A DNA stretch of 64,000 nt from Telmatactis stephensoni. Lineage: Eukaryota > Cnidaria > Anthozoa > Actiniaria > Isophelliidae. Both the position numbers and the translations under genes were made by a program. Location: the NCBI GenBank assembly GCA_029948255.1, contig JALIZF010001617.1:62001-126000 (forward strand), read 5' to 3'. Below are positions 47,301-59,073 of the stretch, one piece after another; within the stretch, counting starts at the first letter, position 1, and the number at the start of each line of letters is the position of its first letter. The notes below the pieces were generated by a model, which had not been told where the DNA came from, did no database searches, and worked only from the letters and a program-made list of their open reading frames with translations.

Positions 47301-48220
47301 AAGAAAGATAGAAAGAAAGAAAGGAAGGAAGGAAGAAAGGAAGAAAGGAAGGAAGGAAGGAAAAGGAATAAGCAAATCACCAAAAATATAGAGTAGGCGA
47401 AGGCAAACTAGACTAGGGACCACCCGAGAACAAAAGGAAAACTACGGAATGGACTTATGAAATAATGCACATTAGGATATCAGTGATTTGATGTCCTACA
47501 AGTAAATTACTTACAATACATTGTCCTTGCTGCAAACCAGCTATGATTCCAATAATTCCTGACACTAAAGTCTGAAAAGCAAATGATGCTACTAGAACGA
47601 CAATTGTAAAACATAAAGGCGGGTATAGAGCGTCTTCGCTATGGCGAAGTTACTAAAAATAGCCTTAGCTTAGCCGCCACGAACATCGCTCAGACATCAA
47701 CGCTGAGTTTTGCTCTCTTAGTATTATGGTCTCTTGATGCAACCCAAGTTGTCCCTGTCCCTTGTTCAGTTTTGTGCTCTCAGAGATAATAATAGAAAAC
47801 AAAAGCTATCCCGGCTACATCATGATTCGACTTCATATATATGGCTAGGGGGTTCTCTAGGGCCTAAATTAAATGTGAACATCAAAGATTTCCGATCATA
47901 CTAGTATCATTTAGTATGTACTTCTTCCGTAGCGACTTTTTCTTTGAAAGTTCAACTGAGTGATCTTCATTTTCATAGTTCAAAAGAGACTTTTTTACTC
48001 TCTAACTCACCACAATTGCTGACAAACTACAAGCAATCACCAGCCAACCAGCGAACAAGGTGGGGACAACGATCGATACGGCATCCGACCCTGAAAGTTT
48101 TAAGACGGTTGACAAGCCTAGCAAACTTGGCCAAAACACACTTATAACAACGTCTAGGCCAATGCTAAGGAAAAGCAAAATAAACGCCGTTGTGAGGGTT
48201 TTGCAGTGAAAAGACTTCAT
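45583..48220 (-). CDS. Four-helix membrane protein with PTTQLPEL-repeat tail
   Basis: Five minus-strand exons join in frame: 48220-48011, 47571-47515, 47098-46999, 46235-46078 and 45804-45583, total 248 residues. Each junction has AG and GT with compatible phases (0, 0, 1, 0). Helices are seen at about 8-30 (LTTAFILLFLSIGLDVVISV), 48-85, 92-118 (LVFCVLTCFSNVFV) and 135-165 (LLVIALFCFVGLSFLISMV), followed by a Cys-rich juxtamembrane motif (CFARCQCCKTSHRL) that could be palmitoylated. The cytoplasmic tail from residue 176 begins PIIDEATSPPEALEMES and then has seven eight-residue repeats of PTTQLPEL. The layout resembles MS4A/CD20-like or other tetraspan proteins, but I cannot assign a family. 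Both termini are predicted cytoplasmic. The tail lies in a minisatellite, so its length is probably variable. Confidence 0.75.
45890..45976. repeat. GACT/CTGA tetranucleotide microsatellite
   Basis: About 17 copies of GACT with interruptions, in the last intron of the membrane-protein gene. Confidence 0.9.
46402..46537. mobile_element. MITE hairpin with ATATGGCGGCAAATTTG ends
   Basis: ATATGGCGGCAAATTTGAAT pairs with ATTCAAATTTGCCGCCATAT, and ACTGACTAGCCTC with GAGGCTAGTCACT inside; it sits in an intron of the membrane-protein gene. Confidence 0.8.
47130..47361. repeat. Simple repeats (GAAT, TAAT, GAAA, GGAA)
   Basis: GAAT/TAAT tetranucleotides at about 47133-47180 and a purine tract of GAAA, GA and GGAA units at about 47235-47361, in an intron of the membrane-protein gene. 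The charged or Ser/Leu frames through it are artefacts. Confidence 0.92.
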
Positions 48221-48414
48221 CGTGGCTAGTGTTGCTTTCAAATTTGATCTCGCTTCTTCTTAGTTTCGATTGCTTATGTGTTTTTGAACCGTGTCAACCC
48301 TGGCAAGTTTCGATAAAACAATATTTATGAATATTTTTACAGAAAAAAGTTTCGATAAAACAGTGCTTTTCCGGTTTCAGTTCTTAAACAACTCAAGTAC
48401 AACATGAGTTCTTT

Positions 48415-48652
48415 AAGGCGCGGAAATCACGACACGGGCAACAAAATCGTGCACGTTTCACGACAACATTGTTGGGTTACAAGTTGCAGAGCAAATGTTG
48501 CTCGTATTACCACCACTTCTACTTTGTGCAACAAGGAAAATTTGTTGCGCACGAGATGTAATAATATTTGCTCTGCAACTTGCAACGCAACAATGTTGCG
48601 CGAAATGTTGCATGATTTTGTTGCCCCTATTTCCGCGCCTTTACAGATATTA
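48415..48652. mobile_element. GTTGC-rich palindromic MITE, copy 2
   Basis: The ends AAGGCGCGGAAAT and ATTTCCGCGCCTT are inverse copies; arms such as CAACAAAATCGTGCA and TGCATGATTTTGTTG continue inwards. Related to 22911-23143 and 63050-63392. Confidence 0.85.
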
Positions 48653-48798
48653 GCTCTATACGCGGAATCTAGTTTTGATGGATCATTAACAAGTTCCAGG
48701 AATTAATATACTTTGCCTAGAGTAATAAAATCATCCCAGCCGAGCAAATGGTTCAAGTACCACGTTTTGGGCTCACTTGTTCAAAAGTGGGTTAGCGC

Positions 48799-48884
48799 CT
48801 GACTCGTCCCCAGTCGTCTCGCTCGAAAAACAAAGGCAGGGACTTGTACTCGAAAAGGACAGGAGACGACCGGGGACGAGTCAG
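48799..48884. repeat. Small inverted repeat, relative of 5736-5814
   Basis: CTGACTCGTCCCCAGTCGTC pairs with GACGACCGGGGACGAGTCAG. Confidence 0.75.
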
Positions 48885-49199
48885 GCCTAGGGTTAGCGCT
48901 AACCCAGAGTTAAATCTACTGAAAACCAGAAGAAAAAGAAAACTAATGTCGCTAACTCCGGATTAGCTCTAGCCCGCTTTGGAACACAAAAAACAAACGT
49001 TTATAAAACGTAAAAAGGTAAAGCTCTGTATTTAACGTCGGAAGTTCCTTTAGCTACAAGCAACGCTATAAGCTAGTCTCCCAGGTGTTTTTTGCTCCAC
49101 CCAGCAGCACCAATTATATGTATATGTATTCTAGCTGGTTCCCATAGCCTCAACCACATCCGTCGGAAGAGAACCGTTTAGTTTTGTTTAAGTAATGGC

Positions 49200-49862
49200 A
49201 GGAGCCCATTACTAGGAGCGTGCAACTCGCCCATAGATTCATGAGTCGGCGTTTTCACAGATGTTCTATTTTTAGAAACCTGAATAGCCAATCAGCGCGC
49301 GATATTTATATGGCGACATGTTTTAGCTTTTGCATAAATTAAAAATGTAAACAACATGGCGGAGGGTGATAGTGAAAGTGACCTATCAAGCGACCTTAAC
49401 AGTGAGTTTTCAGAGAGTTGTTACAGCGAGGAAAGCGTAGAAAGCGACTATGAAGAGCCAATTAAGGCTACCTCTTCTAAAACCAAGAGACGGCTTCAAA
49501 ATAAGTCTAAAAAAAGGAAAAAGGCAAAATGTGAAGACGAACTTGACGACGATGGATTACAAGACTTGACGAAATGGATTTTTTCAACTGAGCATTGTAG
49601 TAAGGTAGAAAAAATCATACGCGAAAAGCTTTTGGGATGTCCACAACTTGAAGCTATGTCCTCGAGAAAGCTTTTGGCACAGCACTTTCTAAATGAGCAA
49701 AACAATGGCAACTTCAGCATACTTATAATTGGTTTCTGTACACGCCATGTTTACAATTTCGCATGCGGACCTCGAGGAAACAGTTTCTAAAAATAGATCA
49801 TCTGTGAAAACGCTGGTCTCAGATTAGAAATACAGGTTGCACGCTCCTAGTAATGGGCTCCT
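49200..49862. mobile_element. DNA-transposon-like element with perfect 27-bp terminal inverted repeats
   Basis: The first 27 bases, starting AGGAGCCCATTACTAGG and ending GCGTGCAAC, are repeated exactly as the inverse complement at 49836-49862. A second inverted pair (CGTTTTCACAGATG...TTTTTAGAAAC at 49252-49281 and its complement at 49784-49813) lies inside with one mismatch. Between the inner pair is an intact ORF (49356-49790). At 663 bp it is too short to be autonomous. Confidence 0.8.
49356..49790 (+). CDS. Hypothetical 144-residue protein inside a terminal-inverted-repeat element
   Basis: The frame opens at an ATG in good context (ACAACATGGCGG). Residues 1-40 are acidic and Ser-rich (MAEGDSESDLSSDLNSEF), 41-58 are a strongly basic nuclear-localisation-like stretch (KTKRRLQNKSKKRKKAKC), and 60-110 look helical and globular (LTKWIFSTEHCSKVEKIIRE). 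The last few residues run into the inner right inverted repeat, so the natural C terminus may have been lost. The layout, acidic then basic then a small helical domain, is typical of the N-terminal region of DNA-transposon proteins, but I recognise no family. Codon use and length exceed chance expectation for this AT-rich region. Confidence 0.5.
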   Translation: MAEGDSESDLSSDLNSEFSESCYSEESVESDYEEPIKATSSKTKRRLQNKSKKRKKAKCEDELDDDGLQDLTKWIFSTEHCSKVEKIIREKLLGCPQLEAMSSRKLLAQHFLNEQNNGNFSILIIGFCTRHVYNFACGPRGNSF

Positions 49863-50258
49863 GGTAATGGTTTCCATAGCATCTTCGGGGATCGGGTCAT
49901 CCACTGCTGTTAGAACGAAGCTCGCGATTTGTTAAAACCACAAAAACAAAGAACTGATATGTGGATTACTCTGAACAATGTCTTTTTGTTCTACTTGTCG
50001 CCTGTGGCATTGTTTCCTTCCGACCGTAGTGTATTACTCCGGGGATCAACCGAAAAGCTTGAGCCACAGGAAGCCCAATTTAGAATTTACTTTATTTTCT
50101 GCTGAGACGACATCATCCCTTCGTATTCCAAGACTCATATAGTAGAAGATGGTAGTGGGGTACCCGATTGTCAATTCTAGTTGTATTAGAAACAGCGAGC
50201 GATCTTTAGTTTACAAAAGGGTCTTGAAAAATCGATCAGTCAACTTTGAGTTCTACAT

Positions 50259-50519
50259 CAGGGTAGTAACGAGGTATATATTTTTTTCAGTGATCCCGAT
50301 CCCAGGGCTAAAATTGTAATCCTTGATCCCCAAAATAAGCACAATTTTGATCCCTGATCCCGTCTTAAAAAAGTGATCCCGTTTTCGAAATTCTAAAGAC
50401 AGTGATCCCGATCCCAAGGCTAAAAATCTGATCCCTGAGCCAAAACAATAACGCTGATGTGATCCCTGAGCCCCAAAATAACACTGATCCCTGATCCCAT
50501 ATACCTCGTTACTACCCTG
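50259..50519. mobile_element. MITE with CAGGGTAGTAACGAGG ends and internal GATCCC repeats
   Basis: CAGGGTAGTAACGAGGTAT at the left and its exact complement at the right flank an interior of irregular GTGATCCC / CTGATCCC repeats. The CAGGG tip is of hAT type; an 8-bp target duplication is not clear. Confidence 0.8.
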
Positions 50520-51757
50520 CTATATCGGCAGTATTAGTTTCCATAGTTTCAGTGCCAGAATAATCTATTCAGAAAATTCAGAAAAAACATGGACTGATCA
50601 TGAATTTATTTAAAGTATTTGCTTTGTTCGTTCAGTTCGTACATTCCTTACCTTTCAACGAAGTGTTACTAAAGTTCTAAATATAATATACCACACGCGA
50701 CCAAGGCTGGCTATTAAAGCAAAAAAGAATTCGAAATGAGAGTAAAGAGAGATGAGTTTAGTTCACACATTTATTGTACATTTATTGTATATGCAAATAT
50801 TATATGAAATCCAATTTTCGGATTTTGGAGAATTATGATTTTTTTTTACTAATGTAACGCACTCACCTTATAGTGCAGGCATATCGTGCAGAATTGTTCA
50901 GTTTTTTGCTACAAGCATGAAAATTGGTACAATGATAGAAGACAACATGCTGACTAATTCCTGATATAGCGCCACGCCCAAAAATCAATACTTCCAGTTT
51001 TACACATGTGGAATTAATTTTCACTTAAAATTAAATACAATTGTTGCAATAACTAGTTGTTTCATGAAATGTGATAATTCTTTACAAGTACTGTTCCTTT
51101 TACCTAACTGACTATAGTGCCCCACCCTATTCCTCGTACTTCCAGTTTTATGTTAATGGCTTTAATTAAATTCAAAATTACTGAAAATAACCGTTTTCTA
51201 CAATGCTATCACTACCAACTAATCCTATTTGGTCTAATGATGTATGCCCTTTTCACTTCACATGCACTGCCACACCCTAAACTTAGTACTGCCAGTATAC
51301 ATACATAGGAATACCTCAAGTCTCAAGTATCAAAATTATTCACCTTGTTTTAAAGTCAAGGAGATAGAATAATAGACGGATATGATTGAAACAACGCAAT
51401 TTGAATAACATGCAACCATGGCAACGCCTTTTCAAAAGTACTTCCAGTAATAATACTTTGGAATTGATGATCTGGAATTAGGTTTGGGTGTATGGCAATC
51501 TGACATCTTTCTGAACGTATTCCTGCATAAAGGCCACTGTTATTGCACTTCACTCGTAACAATCAATAATTCTCACTATTTTATAATTTTCCACATAAAG
51601 AAAACCTGTTCACAATAGCCTGATCGATTACACATGATTGTGAAGACCCAGTTTAATACAGAATGTCTCCAGGCTTGATGTAATGTGGAGCGAATATTGC
51701 GGCACTGATAGCCTCAAATCACAAACCATATCTAGAAGTTAACAAATTAAGTCATGG

Positions 51758-52207
51758 TCAACCAAAGCGTGTAGAGCCAACAAGTACTCTTATACCATGC
51801 AACTGGGAAAGATTCCTCAGGGTATTGAGCTTTTTTTTATTTTTAGCTGAAATTTGCAAATCCATCATATTGCCCAACAAGAAACACTTGATTTCTTCTG
51901 TTGGAGAAAAATTAGTGTTGAACGGGAATTCACTGGATTCCTTAGGTTTTTGAGAGCTTTTTACTTTTAGTTGAAATTTGCAAATTAAAGTCATCAAGTT
52001 GCCTGGAAACATACACTTGATTTCTTCTTTTGACAAGGATTTGTATGTGATGTAGAACGGGAATTCACTGGATTGGCAACATGCACTCAAGAGGATTGTG
52101 TCAACTATGCAATTCAGAAACTCCTTACCCATACTCTCGACACTAATGTGGTTGGTGGTGTTGGCAGTCGCCATGTTTGGAGAGGACGCAGAAAAATCTT
52201 TCCACAT
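51758..52207 (-). other. Open frame of unknown nature inside the 3.1-kb element
   Basis: A 149-residue frame from an ATG at 52207. It contains an internal duplication: SSEFPFYITYKSLSKEEIKC and SSEFPFNTNFSPTEEIKC are each followed by a G-N-(L/M)-M-x-L block, produced by a direct repeat of about 125 bp. This may be duplicated exon material captured by the element; the composition is protein-like but no family is recognised. Confidence 0.35.
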
Positions 52208-52283
52208 TATTGCAGTACTTGAAGTTTTCAGAGCACTAGGTCCTAGCAAAGCAGCTGCACTTCCTGCTTTCCATGGCTTCCAC

Positions 52284-52410
52284 GACTTTTAGGAGCAAGG
52301 ATCGCACAGTTGGTTAGTGCGAGAGGTCCCAAGTTTGATCCCCATTGAATATCAGTGACTTCCTATCCTTGTTTCGACTTCTGATCTATCCGTGTAGCTT
52401 TAATATACTG
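52284..52410 (+). mobile_element. tRNA-derived SINE, second family, copy 2
   Basis: A-box-like AGTTGGTTAGTGC at about 52309 and B-box-like AAGTTTGATCCCC at about 52330 with tRNA-like spacing, then the tail TTTCGACTTCTGATCTATCC shared with 33040-33190. Confidence 0.6.
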
Positions 52411-54684
52411 TAAATACCCTTAAAATGGAGCATCGGTGGAGAGCGGAAGAAAAGGGCCCATCTTTAATTGCTTTTTCCTCTGGCTCTGGAAATAGGCCTA
52501 CTCCGGGCACTAAAATCGCCGTAATTTTGGGCAATTTTAGCAAAATTATCCCCAAAGATACTCAAAACTTAGGGCGATTTTGGGCGATTTTAGGCGATTT
52601 TAGGGCCTGGAATAGGCCTGGAGATCTGCGCACCAACGTCCCGCGATTTTGAAGTAAAACTTCAACTTTTCATTTCTTTGTCTTCACGGGCTGCAATGAA
52701 ATGTCTATATTCGGGAAAATCTCTGCCTTGGAGACTTGAAAGTATTGTTTGCAAAAGTAAAAACAACATTTGAACGGCCTTTGAATGATTCTGTATGTAA
52801 AGATCTGTTGGAAATATATGTCAGTCTACTGCAGCAGTTTGTTGTACTACTGTACAGTTAAACTAACTTTTGCCAAATAGTTATTGACTTTATAGAAGGA
52901 AATGTTTTCAAAAAAGCCAAGTCAATGGGGGCAGCATCCCATCTGCAGCACTCCACCAAAATCACATTAAGAGACTAACCGCTTATCAAGCCAGGTCAGT
53001 CGTTGCAGCTACCCTCTGCGCCGCACTTGGCAGTAGACAAAGGCGGACCGAAAAGATTAAATTGACGCAATTGTGGGAAAACTAAGCAAGAGATTTTGGA
53101 AATGTGTAGCCACCCGACCAGATGTAAATGTCAGCAAGATAAAAATGTGCAAAATTGCAGCTCGTGTGCACAGCCATGTGTGACTGTGGAGGCGATTGCA
53201 AATGGAATTAATTTGTTTGGGAAGTTGAAATAATAAAATTTAATGATTGCTACGAGTGAACTGCAATAGCCCTCTCCCTTGTCAAAGATTCTTACCTTAC
53301 TGAATATTAGATTTTCCATAATCCAAAATTGATAAATCCCAGTAACCCCAATAATCAATTACAATGTACTATTACTGGAAGTACTTTTGAAAAGGCGTTG
53401 CCATGGTTGCATGTTGTTCAAATTGCGTTGTTTCAATCATATCCGTCTATTATTCTATCTCCTTGACTTTAAAACAAGGTGAATAATTTTGATACTTGAG
53501 AGACTTGAGGTATTCCTATGTATCTATACTGGCAGTACTAAGTTTAGGGTGTGGCAGTGCATGTGAAATGAAAAGGGCATACATTATTAGACCAAATAGG
53601 ATTAGTTGGTAGTGATAGCATTGTAGAAAACGGTTATTTTCAGTAATTTTGAATTTAATTAAAGCCATTAACATAAAACTGGAAGTACGAGGAATAGGGT
53701 GGGGCACTATAGTCAGTTAGGTAGAACGAACAGTACTTGTAAAGAATTATCACATTTCATGGAACAGCTTGTTAATGCAACAATTGTATTTAATTTTAAG
53801 TGAAAATTAATTCCACATGTGTAAAACTGGAAGTATTGATTTTTGGGCGTGGCGCTATATCAGGAATTAGTCAGCATGTTGTCTTCTATCATTGTATCAA
53901 TTTTCATGCTTGTAGCAAAAAACTGAACAATTCTGCACTTTTTGTGCACGATATGCCTGCACTATTAGTACTAGTACGTGATGCTAGAGCGGACTGGAAA
54001 ACAGTACGGTCACCACACGGTACGGATACGACACGGTTACGGCAGAATTTTCGAATGTTTTTATGGAAATTAAGGTACTGACACGGTTACGGTACGGACC
54101 GGACCGTTTCCCACTCATGCGAAAACTGCTCTATCAAGTTACGCGGTACATTTACGTGATCGAGTTTCATCGAGGTTGCCACAGGAAACCCACAGAGCTG
54201 CAGTTCATTTTATTCTTGATAAAGACTCCCAAGCCGGGTCTCCTGTGGTGAAACGTGCAAGTCGCAGTAAAACTTGCAACAAAACTTACAGCAAAAGTCG
54301 TATGCATTAAAAATAGTATGCATGTCCCTTGAATGCTCCTTAAAAATCTCTCCAAAGTTGCCGTCAAATTATTTAAACTAGCCTACCTAACAGTAGAAAA
54401 TGCTGACTTTAATGCAGAGGTGTAAGAAGTAGAAGTACAAGAAGTACAAGTACAAGAAAATTAAATTATACAAAAATGTAGTTCCCCAAAAATTTTTCTA
54501 TAAGAAAGTAAAATCTCTTGTTTCTATTGTCTAATACTTAGCTATAGTGCCACTATTTATTTCAAAGGTTAAAAGTGATCACTCAGTTTTTTTTCTTTTC
54601 AATCAATCATTCTAAGGGCCTTTTCAGACGAGAGAGGGTGATCATATATAGTAGGGATTTATTTTTTTTCCATGGGGAAAACAC

Positions 54685-55355
54685 AAGTTGTCTAATTTGA
54701 ACAGGCTTTGAGTTTGTAGTTTGGAATGTTTTGATAAGCCTGTGAATTAAAATGTATTAACTAAAGTGCGATGTTAGAGAAACAACAAAAATGAATGCAT
54801 TATGAATATTTTGCTTGTAATATTTTGCTTTAAGACCTGATTATATGAACTGGACTGCATTAAGTTTTCTTTTCCTTCAAGGCTACTAAACTTTATTCAG
54901 TTTCTTCCAGACTTGTTCATATAGTCTGGTCAATAATGCATGGCCGTAACCAAGGGGGTTGCAGAGGGTGCATGTGCACCTTCCCATTCGAAGCCAAAGG
55001 TCCGCTTATCTATAATTGTGCAAGCCAGTCTCAGTAATTGGGAGGTCCACTGCTTTCCTTTCCCCCTCACCCAATGAATATTAGGAAAAGGTACCCCCCC
55101 CCCCCCCCCTTCACTGAGCATTGAAATATTGGGAAAAGGACCTCCCAAGTCTGAGCACCAAAATTCAACAATTTGAGTATGCCACTTATCTCCCACTGAA
55201 GACATAGTTCCACTTGTATTCGGTCCAGTTTAGATAATTATGATGCATTCATTTTTGTTTGTCAAACATCACACTCTAGTTAATACATTTTGATTCACAG
55301 GCTTATCAAAACATTCCAAACTACAAACTCAAAGCCTGTTCAAATTAGACAACTT
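54685..55355. mobile_element. Element of 671 bp with ~150-bp terminal inverted repeats
   Basis: AAGTTGTCTAATTTGAACAG at the left and CTGTTCAAATTAGACAACTT at the right; the arms continue through TTTGAGTTTGTAGTTTGGAA and GATAAGCCTGTGAATTAAAA. The middle has a C homopolymer at about 55095-55108 and no gene. Confidence 0.88.
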
Positions 55356-58326
55356 AAACAGTTGTTTAACAATCTTTTTGTCCATAAATTGATAATTTTA
55401 ATGACTGGTCTTTAATAGTTTGTAGTAAGCTATAATTACATTTTTATTATATTGATCAACTACTAATCATTACAGTCATTTTTCAAAACTGGATGAAAAT
55501 CACTTCTGATCAATCAGTGAAAATATAATATTAAACAAATTAATCTTATTCTGAAATATTTGAATTATAATCTGAACTTCCAAATAACAATTTAAAATGA
55601 TACTCGAAATATAACCTCTGACAGGGGTTATAACTTCCGAGCCAAATTCTCGATGGCAGAAGCAAGAAATTCAGCTCATGTTCGCAGGATGAACATTTCA
55701 AGAAGAATTATAACCAACATCTTAAAAGTATTACGCTTTTACTTAGCAGTACGAAATAGAAATTACCTTTAGAGGCAGTTTTGGGGCATAAAATACTGAT
55801 ACTCACCTTCTATACTTTCAAGTTGTCAAACTTGCGAGTGGAGAGAACATGGGCAACGGTTTTATACGGTAGGCTCGCAAGGCAGTGTGGTAAAAAAGGC
55901 TGACACCTGGTGTATGACCACATTTGAGGATACTCTGTGCTTTGTATTGCCAAAGTCTATCCAGAGGGTCAGACATGAAGTATAGGACTTTGGATTATTT
56001 TTAAAGCCCTGTACGTCATGTATGACTCAATATATTATTAATACGGTTATTGTTCTAGAGTGGTATAGTGTTCGGGTCTTATATGAAGTACTTCAACACG
56101 GAACAGAGAGCATTGTGGTTAAAATCGAGGTCGGTCAGAGACCTAGTTTGTAGATTAGATTTGCTTCCTTGCTCGCTCGCTTCAGGCTCGCTCGCTGCGT
56201 CAGCAAAAATTGCTCAAAAAGACAGAGCTCACTGTCCTAACTGATTATTTGGCGAATATCAGCTGACGTCATCATTGTTTACAACAACTTGAGATTTCAA
56301 ACACTAAACAAACGGATAAATTACAGTGACTAGAATATTTTACTTAGTAATATCTGAAAATTTGAGATCACTTGCATAAATACTTTTCGAGAAATGTTCT
56401 TTTTTATAGTTACAATTTTTCAGTAAATGTGCGTCTTGGTGGCAACTGTTGCCTACCAACCATACATTCTTTGTGAATTGTTGCTGTTTTCAAAATCGTG
56501 AAACTCCTAATCTATTCCATATATCACATTCAAATTTTCAGATGTTAGTAAATATTATTATTATTTATTACGTATGCTGTCAGTTGTAACTTGAAGTTCG
56601 ATTTATGAGGAAAAACGTCAGAAATCCACTACGTACCTAATATAAGGGCTGTCGACCAGTCATTTAAAATGTCCTAAAATAGTTACTCTGCTAAAAGAAT
56701 AGATGTGAGCTATCACCAAAAAGACTTATTCTAAGCTTGTTGAATTTAAAATCAGAAAATAGTCTGACATTTATATTTATAGAACAACTCTGGAAATAAG
56801 AACGTTAGAGATTCTCTCGTTCAGCACGAATAACTCCACAAGCTTCCACAAAATTTTCCGAAAAGATGCACGAGTTAGTCACACTATTAAGAGCAGATTT
56901 TTTCAATATGGAGTAATAATGGCTAAAAATTGCCAAAAACGTACTAGACCTTCTTCTTTTCGTTTTGCATGGTATAAGGCACGAATTTCAAAGGTTATGG
57001 TCATGTGTTGATGAGCTGAAGTCACTTGACAATGTCTCAAGCTCACAAGAAGTGAGAAGAATGCGGAATATTAAACTTTACGAGGTCTTTGAGCATCTTT
57101 GAGTACATTGGAGTCTCATTATCAGCTATTCTATCAGAGTTGATAAATTGTAGTTTTGCAAGTGCTAGGCCACGGCAGCTATTCATCGGACTTGGCTATT
57201 TTTCTCTATATTTTGGGAATGATTGAAATTTAGCGATACCAGCGAGAAAAAATTGATCATTTTCCACCATTAATTTGACCTAGCCAGTTTTTATGTGCAA
57301 AAATCGGCAAACCTAAAAAGAAATTAGTCTTCGCATGTAGTCGTTTGTCTTTATTGTACTTATACAACTTTTTGTACTGTCTTTTTATGATTTATTCGAT
57401 AGAGAAAATAAAAAGCAGAAAGGAGAGCACTCTATCATTAAAACAACGTGTTCACGCAATCCATTCGCCAACTGGCAATAACTCATACATGAAGTCAATA
57501 TATTAAACCCCACAAGGTTGTTTGAGTAGTTTTACGCGCTTTTTGAGTGCACTTTGTGACAGCCAGCAAATAAATATTGAACTGTAAACTTAAATGAGCA
57601 TTTTAAAACAAATTTGCTGGGGTGTTGCTATAGTGTCTGGTAACTAAACAACGCCTGTGTTTCTAACTGGAGGGAATAAAGGCCGAATGGGTCACCAACG
57701 GACCGCTAAACGGCAAACTGACTACTCCGTGACGTGTTGTTCACACTATTCTCGCTTGAGGTAAGATACTTTAGGAAATGTTTTAGACTATTTTAGTCCA
57801 ATATTTCATGTTACTTGCAGTTTTCATTGTGAATGGTATTGTGGATTTGAGGCATTACATATTTACAAATGATTTCAAAAATTCATTTTAACCTGTGCAA
57901 GATTTTAGGTCTTCATGCAGGTCTTGGTCGTAAGGTTCACAAAATTAGCAGTACAACTCCGAAAATTGGTTAACACTATGCTAAAAAGATATTTTTTTAT
58001 TTTTTACAAATTTCACTTCTGCTTAACAGCGAAGGGTTATCCTAAACGAATATATTGATAAATTTCACGCAATTGAATGAGTGAACTCAATTTGTTGCAC
58101 TGAATGAACAAAGGGCGCGCGCGCGTCAGTGATTTGAATGATTGTCTTCAATCGGAGAAAAAAATCGGTATGGCCTGGCAACTTAGTCAAAAATATGAAT
58201 TCGAATTCCTCGTTTTTTTTAACGTTTTAGTTATTTTCAATCAAGCCAGTCAATAATAATGACTCATTTAGGAAATCATTCAAAAGGTGACGATGTTTCA
58301 GAGAAGCTCAGTTGGCCGCCATAGCC
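55356..58326. other. Intergenic region, no gene seen
   Basis: AT-rich. A minus-strand stretch at about 55830-55985 reads DPLDRLWQYKAQSILKCGH and onward without stops for some 50 codons, possibly a retroelement relic. Near 57650-57757 a more GC-rich segment ends in a donor-like CTTGAG|GTAAGA and could be the non-coding first exon of the peptide-precursor gene at 60716; this is only a guess. Confidence 0.4.
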
Positions 58327-58678
58327 AATGAGCTTTTATCAGGTATTTTTAAATTCGTAAAACAAAAAAAGAATTACCATAGCTGGAAAGAGCATGTTAA
58401 AATTAGCAAGACAGTGAAGTTTGAAGGAAGTTAAATCCAAGAGGACATTAATTTTTGAAAAGTGTGGATCTGTAAGAAAACCTTTGCTGGTAGGCATCTC
58501 TTGCTTCCCAGCGATTGTTTCCATACAAAATTTCGATTTCGGAAAATTCATATCTTCGTGAGTTTGAAAGTTACTTCATTCAAACCTCACAGTTTTACTA
58601 ATTTTGACGTGCTCTTTCCAGCTATGGTAATTATATTTCTGTACTGTGACTTTTGGAATTACATGATAAAAGCTCGTT
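58327..58678. mobile_element. MITE, AATGAGCTTTTATCAGG family, long copy
   Basis: AATGAGCTTTTATCAGGTAT at the left, and ATGATAAAAGCTCGTT at the right; GCTGGAAAGAGCATGT pairs with a GACGTGCTCTTTCCAGC arm near 58604-58622. Confidence 0.78.
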
Positions 58679-59073
58679 GACCTTAGATGCATCGAAACGT
58701 CCACCACTTTTCAACTTTTAAGTATCTTTAAAACCAAAAGATTCAAGTGAATCTTACTGTTCTTATAAGATACAATTAAAGACTACAACTAGTGTAAACG
58801 ATTGCACGCACAAAGATCTACCATTTTCGTCCTTGACGCGGATAAAACTTATGATATTGCTTTTCGTTCGACAGCGTAGTTACTATCACATGAAATACAG
58901 TTATGACCACTTCACGTGTTAAAGAACTCATTGAACTTGAAGTACATTATGTTTTATACTCTAAAATGACTTGAAGGACAAAGCATAAGCTTAGAATTAC
59001 AAACCCTTTAGCTTCTTCTTTCGGTCAAAAGTACTTGTTTTCCCCGATCCGCAAAATGTTTGTGACTTAATCA

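Larger units (their letters stand above)
50870..53965. mobile_element. 3.1-kb element with ~590-bp terminal inverted repeats
   Basis: The left arm 50870-51456 and the right arm 53366-53965 are inverse copies at high identity (for example ATAGTGCAGGCATATCGTGC at the tip, GGCGTGGCGCTATATCAGG, and AAAAGTACTTCCAGTA at the inner edge). The right arm has a small insertion near its tip. The 1.9-kb interior holds a tandemly duplicated frame (51758-52207), a SINE (52284-52410) and a GGGCGATTTT-repeat block (about 52490-52620). No transposase domain is recognisable. Confidence 0.9.

Noticed and set aside
55830..55985. Minus-strand stretch reading DPLDRLWQYKAQS onward
   Set aside because: Could be a retroelement fragment, but it is too short and lacks a diagnostic motif.
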